From Paracoccus fontiphilus (GTDB lineage Bacteria > Pseudomonadota > Alphaproteobacteria > Rhodobacterales > Rhodobacteraceae): 64,000 nt of DNA. Location of the stretch: NCBI RefSeq assembly GCF_017356265.1, contig NZ_JAFNAW010000001.1, forward strand, positions 62,001 through 126,000. Reading direction: 5' to 3'. Shown here one piece after another: positions 1 to 7,089 of this stretch (the first letter of the stretch is position 1; each line of letters begins with the position of its first letter). A model generated the notes under the pieces. That model made no database searches. It saw only the letters and a program-made list of their open reading frames with translations, and was not told the DNA's origin. A program made the position numbers and the translations under genes.

Positions 1-262
1 TGCCCATTGCTCGCGTGTGTTCGACCAGATCCCGCAGCGCTGCGACCTGCTGGGCCGCGATGGTGTTGCCGCGGTTCTGAGCCTCGGTCACATTGGCGAT
101 CGAGGCGACAACCCTGTCGAACTCCTTGGACAGATTGGCGGAAGATTGGGCGAGCTTCCCCTCGGTTTCTTCGCCCTTGCTGGCGAGGCTGTCGAGTGCT
201 TGCTCGCCCTGCTTGAGGCCCGATGCGTCGGCACTTAAAACCAGCGTGGCAAAATCAGACAT
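1..262 (-). CDS. Phage tail tape measure protein, N-terminal fragment (cut by window edge)
   Basis: An 87-codon open frame starts at the ATG at 262 and runs off the left edge without a stop. The visible protein begins MSDFATLVLSADASGLKQGE and continues as an alanine-, glutamine- and glutamate-rich helical segment with alternating hydrophobic spacing. This is typical of the N terminus of tape measure proteins that set tail length and are threaded through the tail tube. It lies directly after the tail tube and G/GT-type chaperone genes, which is exactly where siphoviruses place the tape measure gene. Plus-strand frames over the same bases are antisense shadows. Family assignment rests on the N terminus and gene order only. 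Confidence 0.8.
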   Translation of the reverse strand, partial: MSDFATLVLSADASGLKQGEQALDSLASKGEETEGKLAQSSANLSKEFDRVVASIANVTEAQNRGNTIAAQQVAALRDLVEHTRAMG

Positions 263-282
263 TTAGAGCCTCGGAGGATATT

Positions 283-582
283 ATGAGCAAAGCATTGGGC
301 ATCCTTGTCGGAGCCGCATGCATATGCGTCATCGCTGCAACTGCATGGTGGGGGATCAGCCAATATCGAGCCGCCCAGGAAGAAGCCCAAGCGGAGGAAA
401 TGGCGAGGGAGATAAGAAGAGGGGCGGATCTGGCTAGGTGCTCAGAAATAGTTGCGGCATTTGATGCTGGAGATAAGCGACCCGCAACCGAAGAAGCTGG
501 ATCAGCCGGAGCGGAAAGCTACACAGAGCTTTGCCGAGAATCGCTCAGAATAGAGGAACTTAAGGCTGCTGCGGGGCAATAA
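283..582 (+). CDS. Small single-pass membrane protein, plus-strand insertion in the tail operon
   Basis: A 99-residue protein starts at the ATG at 283, chosen because GGAGG lies at 273-277. Residues about 5-28 are a hydrophobic segment with small residues and two cysteines; a charged helical tail rich in Glu, Ala and Arg follows, with Cys residues near positions 53 and 84. It is predicted to sit in the inner membrane with the tail on one side. It is transcribed against the tail genes, begins 20 bases from the tape-measure start codon and faces a lipoprotein gene across a shared terminator. A weak promoter-like pair (TTGAGG at 213, TAAAAC at 236, 17-base spacer) lies upstream. No family recognised. 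The arrangement fits a moron gene, possibly envelope-acting. Confidence 0.6.
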   Translation: MSKALGILVGAACICVIAATAWWGISQYRAAQEEAQAEEMAREIRRGADLARCSEIVAAFDAGDKRPATEEAGSAGAESYTELCRESLRIEELKAAAGQ

Positions 583-588
583 GCAAAA

Positions 589-606
589 CGCCCCCTTTCG
601 GGGGCG
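589..606. terminator. Bidirectional hairpin terminator
   Basis: CGCCCCC at 589-595 pairs perfectly with GGGGGCG at 600-606 across the loop TTTC. It lies between two convergent genes, the membrane protein ending at 582 and the lipoprotein ending at 611. On the minus strand the stem is followed by TTTTGCTT; on the plus strand by CTTCTTAC. It may serve both directions. Confidence 0.75.
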
Positions 607-610
607 CTTC

Positions 611-886
611 TTACTCACACAGCCCTCTCGGCTGCTCATAAGCCGTGATCGTCATTTTCTGATCAGGCCCTCGTTGGGCGTAGAGGGTGTAGAAGCACTT
701 AGAGCCTGTGGGCGAGTATCCCAGCTGCCACTGATATGCAGTTCCTTTGCTGCCAGCGTCGAAACTGTTTGCTGGCGGGCCATACTTTGCAATCACTTCA
801 TCCAACGGTTTGCCGACGAGCCCCTGCATGACTGCAGTTGCGCATCCAGCGACAACCAACACTGCCGCAAGTAGAATACCCTTCAT
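611..886 (-). CDS. Small phage-encoded lipoprotein
   Basis: A 91-residue protein starts at the ATG at 886, preceded by AGGAGGTGAC, an excellent ribosome binding site; the longer frame from 910 lacks one. Residues 1-15 form a lipoprotein signal, MKGILLAAVLVVAGC, with lipobox VAGC, so the mature protein should be lipidated at Cys15. The mature part (GKPLDEVIAKYGPP, then a Tyr/Gln-rich strand and two Cys) resembles short BamE/SmpA-like lipoprotein modules, but this is only a loose likeness. It sits between the tail chaperone and tape measure genes, where no virion lipoprotein is expected. Phage lipoproteins such as T5 Llp block receptors, so a superinfection-exclusion role is a reasonable guess. 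Confidence 0.7.
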   Translation of the reverse strand: MKGILLAAVLVVAGCATAVMQGLVGKPLDEVIAKYGPPANSFDAGSKGTAYQWQLGYSPTGSKCFYTLYAQRGPDQKMTITAYEQPRGLCE

Positions 887-925
887 GTCACCTCCTTGTA
901 AGACGATCACACGAGAGAGAATTTT

Positions 926-1737
926 TCATTCTCGATCAAGAGGCATGATCGACAGCAGGTCGCGCCCTTCCACCAGCCCCGAGACATAGGCCTCGGACAT
1001 GCCGCGCACCGTCTCATATTCCCACGGGGTGGACAGCCGCCCGGTGACCCGCCCGTAGGCCTCAAGCTCGGCATAGGGCAGCGGCATCCAGCCGCCCATT
1101 CCCGCCGGGGCGGCGAAGCCCAAGGCCGCACAGGCTGCCAGCAGGTCGCCGCGTTCCAGATCCTCGAAGCGGGGCAGCGTGGCCCCGCCGTCGATCAGGT
1201 CTTGCCCGCGCGTTTGCGTCCAGCCTTCAGGGCGGGCGTTCTGCCAGCCGATCTGCTGCGCGGCGCGGATGAGCTGGCCTCGGGCTTTCCCAGGAAGGCG
1301 CTCCGGTCGTTCGAAAATGCCAGCACCTGCTCAGCGAAGCTGCGGCCCTTCCCACGCGCAACCGGGTTCGACACATTCAGGGCAAGGAACCAGTCGACAT
1401 CTGCCATTGTCGCCGCGCGGGTGTTGCGATCGACGTTTTCAAAGCCAACGACCAGCTTGCGCGCCGTAACGCACAGACGGTCGTGATAGTCCTGCATTGT
1501 AGCATCGTCGGGCAGCTTGGGCAGCTTGGCGGCCTCGCGGAACGCTTCCTGCGCAACGCGGCCCTCGGTTCCCAGGACGTAGACCAGGCACGGCTTCTCG
1601 CGTGGCACCTCGGCGCCGTCATCGTCGAGGTGCGGGCCTTGATCATCCCACAGCAATTCCCCGGTGGACGGGTGGCGCAGGTGCAGCGGGCGGCCTTCAT
1701 CGGCCACGCTCCGGCTGTCGAAGCTGGTGAAATCCAT
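926..1737 (-). CDS. Tail assembly chaperone G-T fusion made by programmed -1 frameshift
   Basis: Reading the upstream frame from 1737 to the slippery site at 1291-1285 and then slipping back one base gives a 270-residue protein (151 + 119 codons) ending at the stop at 926. The shifted part runs through QLIRAAQQIGWQ, then LPRFEDLERGDLLAACAALG and a final WEYETVRGMSEAYV segment, and looks like a genuine folded domain with no stop. It has no good start codon of its own: the first candidate is a TTG at 1123 without a clear Shine-Dalgarno. In lambda the T domain contacts the tail tube subunit while G coats the tape measure protein. The frame relation was checked base by base. Confidence 0.82.
1195..1737 (-). 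CDS. Tail assembly chaperone (gpG-like), unshifted product
   Basis: The 180-residue protein starts MDFTSFDSRSVADEG and lies between the tail tube gene and the tape measure gene, the invariant position of lambda-type G chaperones that load tape measure protein during tail assembly. The C-terminal 35 residues are low-complexity and basic (Ser, Arg, Ala, Lys), as often seen in the unshifted product. At codons 150-151 the coding frame reads G GGA AAG, the same heptamer lambda uses for G-to-GT frameshifting, and the -1 frame stays open for a further 119 codons. The identification is by position and frameshift architecture rather than sequence similarity. Confidence 0.82.
   Translation of the reverse strand: MDFTSFDSRSVADEGRPLHLRHPSTGELLWDDQGPHLDDDGAEVPREKPCLVYVLGTEGRVAQEAFREAAKLPKLPDDATMQDYHDRLCVTARKLVVGFENVDRNTRAATMADVDWFLALNVSNPVARGKGRSFAEQVLAFSNDRSAFLGKPEASSSAPRSRSAGRTPALKAGRKRAGKT
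1285..1291 (-). other. Programmed ribosomal frameshift slippery heptamer GGGAAAG
   Basis: On the minus strand the codons are CTG GGA AAG, so the heptamer G GGA AAG has the X XXY YYZ arrangement in the zero frame. Slipping back one base gives GGG AAA and enters the downstream frame that stays open to 926. This heptamer is the one used by lambda G/T. Confidence 0.88.
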
Positions 1738-1834
1738 GATGTTCCCTTGGGTGGTTCTGGTTCAGAGGGGGCGACAGGTCGAACCACGCCTGCCGCCCCG
1801 CCGGTCATCCGGGGAGGGAAACCCTGGAACCGGA

Positions 1835-2290
1835 TCAGGCAGGCAAGTCGGCGGCGCCGCGAACCTTGGCGTAGTTCGGGACAAAGCTGAACGTGGCGCC
1901 CTCATAGCTGGTGACGCTGGACTCGTTGTCCGTATGGCTGTGCACGATGCCCGTCCAATAGGTCGCGTTGACACCATCAGGATCGACAATCTGGATCGAC
2001 ACTTCAGTTTCCGCCTCGTTGGCCGCGACCACCGCAGCCTGTCCAGCGTCGCCTTCTTCGGTGCGATAGGCGATCTGCCCGGCGGTACCGCTGCGCGCGC
2101 CCTTGAGGGTGGCGGTGATGCCGCTTTCCAGGTCGGGGGCAGCAATGGTGTCGTGGCTGAACCCGATTGCTCCGATGGTGACCACGCGCTTGACCTGAAC
2201 CCAGGTCAGAGCCTGATAACCCGCGAGGGTCTGGGTGGCGGCAGGGGTGGCGCTGATGAACAGCCGTTTCTTGATGCTGGTTTCCGTCAT
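1835..2290 (-). CDS. Major tail (tube) protein
   Basis: The 151-residue protein begins MTETSIKKRLFISATPAATQ and contains alternating strands and a segment LKGARSGTAGQIAYRTEEGD typical of siphovirus tail tube subunits, with an E/D-rich, beta-strand-dominated composition. It follows the tail terminator gene and precedes the G/GT chaperone pair, the standard order. It should polymerise into the hexameric-ring tail tube around the tape measure protein. The length is at the short end for tube subunits. Start at 2290 is the first in-frame ATG after a 14-base gap from the terminator gene. Confidence 0.75.
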   Translation of the reverse strand: MTETSIKKRLFISATPAATQTLAGYQALTWVQVKRVVTIGAIGFSHDTIAAPDLESGITATLKGARSGTAGQIAYRTEEGDAGQAAVVAANEAETEVSIQIVDPDGVNATYWTGIVHSHTDNESSVTSYEGATFSFVPNYAKVRGAADLPA

Positions 2291-2304
2291 GGCGGATGCT
2301 CCGG

Positions 2305-2724
2305 TTAAGCCCCGCTGTCAGGGCGTTTGGTGATCTGGATAGGGATCGAGACAGGCACGCGCCAATAAGCGCCGTCCGGCAGGCCCTCGCGGATGTGCGG
2401 CGGCTGCAGGACTTCGGTTTCAGCGCCTGGCGCCTCGATCCGCTCTCCCATCGGGAACAGGTCAGCGATCTGCTCCGCGATTTCGTTCGCTCTGGCCTCG
2501 CCCGTCCCGGCCTTGACCACGGCCGAGGCGATCAGCCGCCCGGTGACGATCGGGGCCTCGGCGTCGAGCGTATCGTCGCTGGTCCCGGCCCTGACGATCG
2601 TGCAGGCGATGTAAGGCACGTTGCCCGGTGCGGCCGGGTCGAAGGCCTGATTTGGCCACGCCTTCGGGATGCCCGCCAGCGTCGCCAGCCGCGCCTTGAG
2701 GGCGGCCTCGGGTGCATGTTTCAT
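2305..2724 (-). CDS. Tail terminator / tail completion protein (DUF4128-like)
   Basis: The 139-residue protein starts at the ATG at 2724, which overlaps the stop of the upstream gene as ATGA. The sequence MKHAPEAALKARLATL, then IPKAWPNQAFDP and YIACTIVRAG, is the pattern of the DUF4128 family of phage proteins. These fold like tail terminators (lambda gpU type) that cap the tail tube and join it to the head. It is the last connector gene before the tail tube gene, as expected. The longer frame from 2763 has no ribosome binding site and was rejected. Confidence 0.75.
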   Translation of the reverse strand: MKHAPEAALKARLATLAGIPKAWPNQAFDPAAPGNVPYIACTIVRAGTSDDTLDAEAPIVTGRLIASAVVKAGTGEARANEIAEQIADLFPMGERIEAPGAETEVLQPPHIREGLPDGAYWRVPVSIPIQITKRPDSGA

Positions 2725-3173
2725 TTCAGCCTTGAGACGTTGCGGGCGACGATCTGCGGCCACTGTGCAGCGGCACCGTCGACCCAGAAATTCCCGCCCT
2801 GGTCATATTCCCGGCCAAGGCTGTCCTCGCCGACGAATCCCTCATGCATTCTGAGGGCGTGGGCAGCAGTCCAACCGATCCGCGCCACGTCGCCCGGCTG
2901 TATCTCCGCAACCAGTAGGGCAATGTTCGCCGTCGAGTTGGCGCCGCTCTTGCTGGCAGCTGTGGCGGCTGTGCCAATCTGCGAGCCATTCAGTTCGGTT
3001 ACGACGCTGTTGATCAGGTGCCCGGTGTCCACTGGCATGCGCCCGCCGTTGGCCACAGGCGTCTGAGCGATGTCCATCACGTCCTGGATGCTCTCGGACA
3101 GGACCGCCTGCATCTGTGCCTTGGTCTTGTCGGCAAAGGCCGCGATCGAGGCGGCGAAAGAACGGTCGGCCAT
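2721..3173 (-). CDS. HK97 gp10-like head-tail connector / tail completion protein
   Basis: The 150-residue protein begins MADRSFAASIAAFADKTKAQ at the ATG at 3173. The N-terminal helix, the segment MPVDTGHLINSV and the later HALRMHEGF motif match the HK97 gp10 family, in which a conserved P-V-D-T-G-x-L-R/N-x-S motif is followed by a Tyr/Ala-xx-x-H-E/G segment. These proteins form the neck between head completion protein and tail terminator. It overlaps the tail terminator gene by four bases and follows the gp7-like gene by two bases, indicating translational coupling. Confidence 0.8.
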   Translation of the reverse strand: MADRSFAASIAAFADKTKAQMQAVLSESIQDVMDIAQTPVANGGRMPVDTGHLINSVVTELNGSQIGTAATAASKSGANSTANIALLVAEIQPGDVARIGWTAAHALRMHEGFVGEDSLGREYDQGGNFWVDGAAAQWPQIVARNVSRLK

Positions 3174-3175
3174 GC

Positions 3176-4261
3176 TCAATCCTCGTAGCGCATCAGGTCG
3201 TTGCGGATCCGATAGACCGCGAGGCAGCGGCACTGGATCGTGTTGGCCGCCAGCCCTTTCGGGTTGCCGGGGCTATGCTCCAGGTCGCCGGGGTACCGCA
3301 TGAACACACCCGCGGCCGGGTTGAAGAACTCGCCCAGCCTGACGGTCTGGTCGTGCAGATGCCGGTGGGTGTCCCTCACGCGGCTGTCGAGGGTGGCCTG
3401 CCAGCGAATGCGGACCTGATCACGCCGGACCGCGCCGCTTTCCACCAGCTGCTCCATGCCCTCATGCCGCCCGGCCCGCAGACCGTTCAGCGCCTCGGTT
3501 CTGGCGATCGTATCGCCGCGATCCTTGAGCAGCTTGTTGCGCAGCTGCTTGCGGCTGATGGCCTGATCGGCGGCGGGCACGGCTTCGCCCTTGGCATAGG
3601 CGCGCAGGATGCGCTGCTTGGTGGCCTCATTGACTGAGGTCAGCGTCACATAGGGCGCCGAGCCGTCGCGCGGCACCGTCACCAGGTCGCGCACGCCCTC
3701 GGGCGTCTTCATCGCGTCCATGACCTTCTGGAACACGCCGCGGCGGGCGCGATCGAGGCCGAGGATCCCGCCGGCACGCTTGCCGGTTGCCGGGTCGACC
3801 TTGCCGACGATGGCGCGAGCCGTGTCGCGGGGGTGCTCGCCTGCCTCCGCGGCTTCCCTGATGACGATGCGGGCCTGCTCTTTCTGTTCCTCGATCACTT
3901 CGGTGATCAGGCGCGAAGACTGTTCCCGGATCCATCGTTCGGCCCTGTCGTGGCGGCCGTTGAAGCTGAACACGAACTTGCTGCCATCGTACGGATCTCG
4001 GATGCGCAAGCCGGATAGAGCCAACGGGCCGCCGGTCATGTAGGTATCGCGCTGCGCCTCGTAGAGCGGACCGAAAAAGCCTTGCTCCAGCCGCAGGGCG
4101 TCGATGGCGCCCTCGATATCCCCTGCCCGGATCAGCGTCTCAAGCTGCTGCAGTCGGACTGCGTTGGTGATCTGGTCGATTGCCTCAAGGAAGGCGTCGC
4201 GCAGGGCTGGCTCCAGCCGGTCTAGCGCGTCCTGAATATCACTTGGGAGTTTCGGGGCCAT
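3176..4261 (-). CDS. Head morphogenesis / minor capsid protein, SPP1 gp7 (Mu F) family
   Basis: The 361-residue protein carries the C-terminal signature of the SPP1 gp7/Mu F family: RTEALNGLRAGRHEG, then WQATLDSRVRDTHRHLHDQ, then a proline/glycine-rich stretch and NTIQCRCLAVY, with His and Cys residues that may bind metal. The N-terminal half is strongly helical. Members are minor head proteins that bind the portal and help the capsid assemble or the DNA exit. In most phages this gene follows the portal directly; here it is placed after the capsid and first connector genes. The start at 4261 is the first ATG and lies head-to-head with the plus-strand gene at 4297. Confidence 0.85.
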   Translation of the reverse strand: MAPKLPSDIQDALDRLEPALRDAFLEAIDQITNAVRLQQLETLIRAGDIEGAIDALRLEQGFFGPLYEAQRDTYMTGGPLALSGLRIRDPYDGSKFVFSFNGRHDRAERWIREQSSRLITEVIEEQKEQARIVIREAAEAGEHPRDTARAIVGKVDPATGKRAGGILGLDRARRGVFQKVMDAMKTPEGVRDLVTVPRDGSAPYVTLTSVNEATKQRILRAYAKGEAVPAADQAISRKQLRNKLLKDRGDTIARTEALNGLRAGRHEGMEQLVESGAVRRDQVRIRWQATLDSRVRDTHRHLHDQTVRLGEFFNPAAGVFMRYPGDLEHSPGNPKGLAANTIQCRCLAVYRIRNDLMRYED

Positions 4262-4296
4262 GGTTTACTCGTTCCTGATGGGAACAGGAGGTGTTG

Positions 4297-4572
4297 ATGG
4301 CTGAGTTTGAGCGCACCGGACATTGGCGGACTCTCTCAGATGGCACCCGTACGTGGGTGAGCGGTCATGGGGTAAAGCGCGACAGCAATGCCATCAAACC
4401 CTACGCAGACATTGATCTCGAACGCCTAGCTGGGAGGACTCCAACAGCCAAAGCGGACCGAACACTTTCCGCTAAAGAGCGAATGGCCGCTGAGCGAGAG
4501 CGTATGGAAGCGGTAAAGCGGGTCATCCGGAAGGCACCAAGGAAACGCGGACGCCTCAAGGATATTCTTTAA
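4297..4572 (+). CDS. Unknown small basic phage protein, plus-strand insertion
   Basis: The 91-residue protein starts at the ATG at 4297 with AGGAGG at 4286-4291. The N-terminal third (FERTGHWRTLSDGTRTWVSG, then HGVKR) contains aromatic and His residues; the C-terminal half is a long charged helix ending in a run of Lys and Arg, consistent with nucleic acid binding, although this is not demonstrated. It is transcribed against the head genes, divergent from the gp7-like gene and overlapping the end of the connector gene by four bases. The FxxxG/W-R-x-L-x-D-G-x-x-x-W-V-x-G-H pattern is reminiscent of small uncharacterised phage proteins. No function can be assigned. Confidence 0.6.
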   Translation: MAEFERTGHWRTLSDGTRTWVSGHGVKRDSNAIKPYADIDLERLAGRTPTAKADRTLSAKERMAAERERMEAVKRVIRKAPRKRGRLKDIL

Positions 4573-4922
4573 ACCCTCAAGATCAGGTCGAAGAACAGAG
4601 GCACGCCGCCCGGCGCGTAAGGCTCGGCCCGGACGATCGCATATTCGGTCGCGCCGATGCGCAGCCGGTCGGCCGGCGTCGGCACGGTGCCCTCGGCTGC
4701 CATCATCTCGCGCCGGTCGCCCGCGTGGATCGTGCTGCCGTCGATCAGGCCAAGCGCCATCGTGTCGCCGAGCAGCCGCACGGGGATTTGCTGATCAGGC
4801 AAGGGTGTCGGGTCATATTCCGGCCCGGTAAACCCGCCCTTGCGCAGCAGCGTGCCAGCGTGGCCCACATCGCTCAAGGCGCCCGCGACCTCAGCGGCGA
4901 TGGCGGTCCAATCCTCGGCCAT
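4569..4922 (-). CDS. Head-tail connector / head closure protein
   Basis: The 117-residue protein starts MAEDWTAIAAEVAGALSDVG. The segments LPVRLLGDTMALGLIDGSTI-like strands and RLRIGATEYAIVRAEPYAPG resemble small beta-barrel head completion proteins (SPP1 gp16 type) that follow the adaptor. It lies between a DnaT-like adaptor gene and the gp7-like gene and ends four bases inside the opposite-strand gene at 4572. Assignment depends mainly on size and order (adaptor, closure, gp10, terminator, tube). Confidence 0.65.
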   Translation of the reverse strand: MAEDWTAIAAEVAGALSDVGHAGTLLRKGGFTGPEYDPTPLPDQQIPVRLLGDTMALGLIDGSTIHAGDRREMMAAEGTVPTPADRLRIGATEYAIVRAEPYAPGGVPLFFDLILRV

Positions 4923-4923
4923 G

Positions 4924-5343
4924 TCAGCCCCCTATGGCTCGCAGGAACAGGCCGCAGTTCTCCGGCCGGATCAGCGGAGCAAGCAGCCCTTCGACGGCAG
5001 CGATGCGCGGAATGTAGGCGTCTGGTCCGCTGGCTCCACCCACCAGCTCCCACGTCAGTCCCTTGGCCCCGGTCAGTACCTTGTCAGTCGCCGGCGTCGT
5101 AGTCGGCGACAGGATGCCCGGCTTCTTGGCCTCGACAATCGCAGCCTCGATGATGGCGTGCTTGACGGCTTCGGGCACCTCGTCGGCACCGAACGGCGCG
5201 CGCCACCGGCTGTTGAACCGGGCCGCGATGTATCGCTGGGCGCGCATCAGGTCAGTTTCCTGCAGCGTGACCGCGATGCCTGCGGATCCGGTATAGGCTG
5301 TTGCCTCGGCCTTGGTGACAGCCAGGACGGTATAGCTAAGCAT
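4924..5343 (-). CDS. Head-tail adaptor protein (DnaT-like ssDNA-binding family label)
   Basis: The 139-residue protein starts at the ATG at 5343 (MLSYTVLAVTKAEATAYTGS); the longer frame from 5379 has no Shine-Dalgarno. The helical segment with RAQRYIAARFNSRWRAPFGA and EAVKHAIIEAAIVEAKKPG is typical of phage adaptor proteins of the gp15/gp6 connector fold, often labelled DnaT-like in databases. It would sit on the portal ring after DNA packaging. It is one base from the next gene and in a tight run of connector genes. Confidence 0.7.
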   Translation of the reverse strand: MLSYTVLAVTKAEATAYTGSAGIAVTLQETDLMRAQRYIAARFNSRWRAPFGADEVPEAVKHAIIEAAIVEAKKPGILSPTTTPATDKVLTGAKGLTWELVGGASGPDAYIPRIAAVEGLLAPLIRPENCGLFLRAIGG

Positions 5344-5395
5344 GGGCGTCTCCTGCGCTTGGGATGGCGGCCGAGGCACGGCCGCGCACCAAAGA

Positions 5396-5584
5396 TCAGG
5401 CCTTCGCGTCGGCCTGTTTCTGGCCGGTCACGGGCTCTTTGCCCTTCGTGTCGTCGTCCAGCTGCTCGCACTTGTTGATCAGCGCGGCGGGGATCTTGTC
5501 GCCCGACACGGTGATGACAGTGCCGACCTCGACAGGTTCGCCCTTCTGGTCGTGATAGCCGGGCTTGGTGATCTTCAGCTTCAT
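5396..5584 (-). CDS. Small phage protein after the capsid gene
   Basis: A 62-residue protein starting at the ATG at 5584 (MKLKITKPGYHDQKGEPVEV). The N-terminal 45 residues look like a compact beta-rich fold (VGTVITVSGDKIPAALINK), and the C-terminal 20 residues are charged and disordered. It lies between the major capsid and adaptor genes, a common place for short head-associated or chaperone-like proteins. The frame from 5638 extends upstream without a ribosome binding site. No function assigned. Confidence 0.65.
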   Translation of the reverse strand: MKLKITKPGYHDQKGEPVEVGTVITVSGDKIPAALINKCEQLDDDTKGKEPVTGQKQADAKA

Positions 5585-5642
5585 GGGATGGCCCTTTGCT
5601 GTGGTTGCGGGTGAGAGGGGCCGTGAAGCCCCTCCCATCAGA

Positions 5643-6638
5643 TCAGAGCGACGAAACCGCCACGGCCAGGTTGCCGGCGGCGTCGGGCTTCATCTCCACG
5701 GCGGCGGCCGCCAGCGTGACGAAGTTGTAATCGTCCTCGGGGTTCGCCCGGAACATCGCGCGGGTCGTGACCGGCATCGCGTTCAGGACGGACAGCACGC
5801 GGCGATCCTTGACCACGGCGATGATCTGGCCAGCCGCCACGGTGGGCGACGGGACGATGTTGGCGATGCCGTCGATCTCGCGGATGCGCTTGGCGATGGT
5901 TCCGGCATAGTTCGCGGCATAGTCGCGGTTGCCAGCGAAGAACCAGTCGCCCGCGTTGACGTAGATCGTCACCGGCGCCCATATGTCCGCATCGCGCAGC
6001 AGCTTCACCGTCGCGGTGACTTCCGAGAGCCACTGCGCACCGGTCGCACCGTTCAGCGCCTGGCCGGTGGTGCGGGTCTTGCGGTTCGGGTGGTTGCGCA
6101 GGCCGTAGAGCGGTGCGCCGCCGACAACGATGTTTGCATCGCCATCGAGCGCGAGGCTTTCCAGCTTCTTCGTCACCTTGTCCACGGCGTTCACACGGCC
6201 CGCATCATCCAGCGCGAAGCCCTCGGATTGCGCCGCCGCCATCTCGCGCCAGCCGAAGCCGAAGGTGCTGTCGATGATCGGGACCGGAGTGCCCTGGTAG
6301 TCGAACACGGGCTTGTCGAGGTTGGCTTTCGAGCGGCCATCCAGCGACACGTTGACCGACCCGCTGTCCGACACGGTGCGGAAGTAGTGGATCAGCTTGC
6401 CGATCGGCATGGGGCGCGACAGGGTCGCCGCCAGATCGTTGAAGATCACCATCTCGGCGCGCTGGATCGTGACGGACTCGCTGTCCCACTCGCCCCAGAC
6501 ATCGCGGGGAAGCGACAGCGCGTTGCCGATCACCTCGCCGGTGGCGGTCAGTTGGTTGGCCAGCAGAGCGGCCTGGGCAGCCATCGTGCGGCGGTTTGCG
6601 ATAACCGCCGCCTGCTGCTCGGGGGAAAATCGAAGCAC
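5643..6638 (-). CDS. Major capsid protein (HK97 fold, DUF6260/encapsulin-like family)
   Basis: The 331-residue protein starts at a GTG at 6638 with GGAGA just upstream; the ORF extension to 6683 overlaps the preceding gene. The central segment has DSTFGFGWREMAAAQSEGF and the later RIREIDGIANIVPSPTVAAG, features of capsid proteins that use the HK97 fold but lack a long N-terminal delta domain, in line with a separate scaffold/protease gene upstream. It lies directly after a decoration protein gene and before the connectors. A function as the capsid shell subunit is very likely; the exact subfamily is from memory of similar proteins. Confidence 0.85.
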   Translation of the reverse strand: MLRFSPEQQAAVIANRRTMAAQAALLANQLTATGEVIGNALSLPRDVWGEWDSESVTIQRAEMVIFNDLAATLSRPMPIGKLIHYFRTVSDSGSVNVSLDGRSKANLDKPVFDYQGTPVPIIDSTFGFGWREMAAAQSEGFALDDAGRVNAVDKVTKKLESLALDGDANIVVGGAPLYGLRNHPNRKTRTTGQALNGATGAQWLSEVTATVKLLRDADIWAPVTIYVNAGDWFFAGNRDYAANYAGTIAKRIREIDGIANIVPSPTVAAGQIIAVVKDRRVLSVLNAMPVTTRAMFRANPEDDYNFVTLAAAAVEMKPDAAGNLAVAVSSL

Positions 6639-6648
6639 AGGGGTCTCC

Positions 6649-7089
6649 TTAGGCTGCGGTGTAGGAATTGGCGATGCGCACATCCGCGCGGTCGCCCGCA
6701 GCGAAGGTGCCGGGCACGCCGTCGAAGAACGCGACCACGACCGACCCGGCGGCGGCAGCCGCCAGGCGGCCAGCGGCGGCGATGGTCAGAGGCGCGTTGG
6801 CGGCATAGGTGCCGGCCGCAAGGCGTGCGCTGAACACATCGTTCGGGTTCGCCTCGTAGGCCACGCCGGTGTCGCCCGAGGTGTAGGCGGTGTCCGGATG
6901 CTGGCCGATATAGTCCTGAATGCCCAGGACCAGCGGGCGCTTGCCCACGGCTGTGGTCAGCTGCACCAGGTTGGTGCCGTTGTCCTCGACAAAGGTGCCG
7001 GGCAGCAGCGCGCCGCTGACCTTGCGGTCGTTCACGGTCTTCGGGGTGCGGTCAGCCGGACCGCGATAGATCACGTTGGGGCCAGCCAT
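6649..7089 (-). CDS. Capsid decoration / head-associated structural protein
   Basis: A 146-residue protein beginning MAGPNVIYRGPADRTPKTVN. It is rich in Ala, Gly, Thr and Val, with strands such as GALLPGTFVEDNG and a GDTGVAYEANPNDVF segment, resembling the small beta-tulip or jelly-roll proteins that sit on phage heads. It lies between the protease/scaffold gene and the major capsid gene, the usual decoration protein slot. It overlaps the stop of the upstream gene by one base. The alternative, a second minor capsid protein, cannot be excluded. Confidence 0.7.
   Translation of the reverse strand: MAGPNVIYRGPADRTPKTVNDRKVSGALLPGTFVEDNGTNLVQLTTAVGKRPLVLGIQDYIGQHPDTAYTSGDTGVAYEANPNDVFSARLAAGTYAANAPLTIAAAGRLAAAAAGSVVVAFFDGVPGTFAAGDRADVRIANSYTAA

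Noticed and set aside
7-238. Two short plus-strand frames at the left edge
   Set aside because: Antisense to the tape measure gene start, with no ribosome binding site and unnatural composition.
926-1123. Independent small gene with TTG start
   Set aside because: No ribosome binding site; the open frame extends upstream to the slippery heptamer in the correct -1 phase, so it is the T part of a frameshift product.
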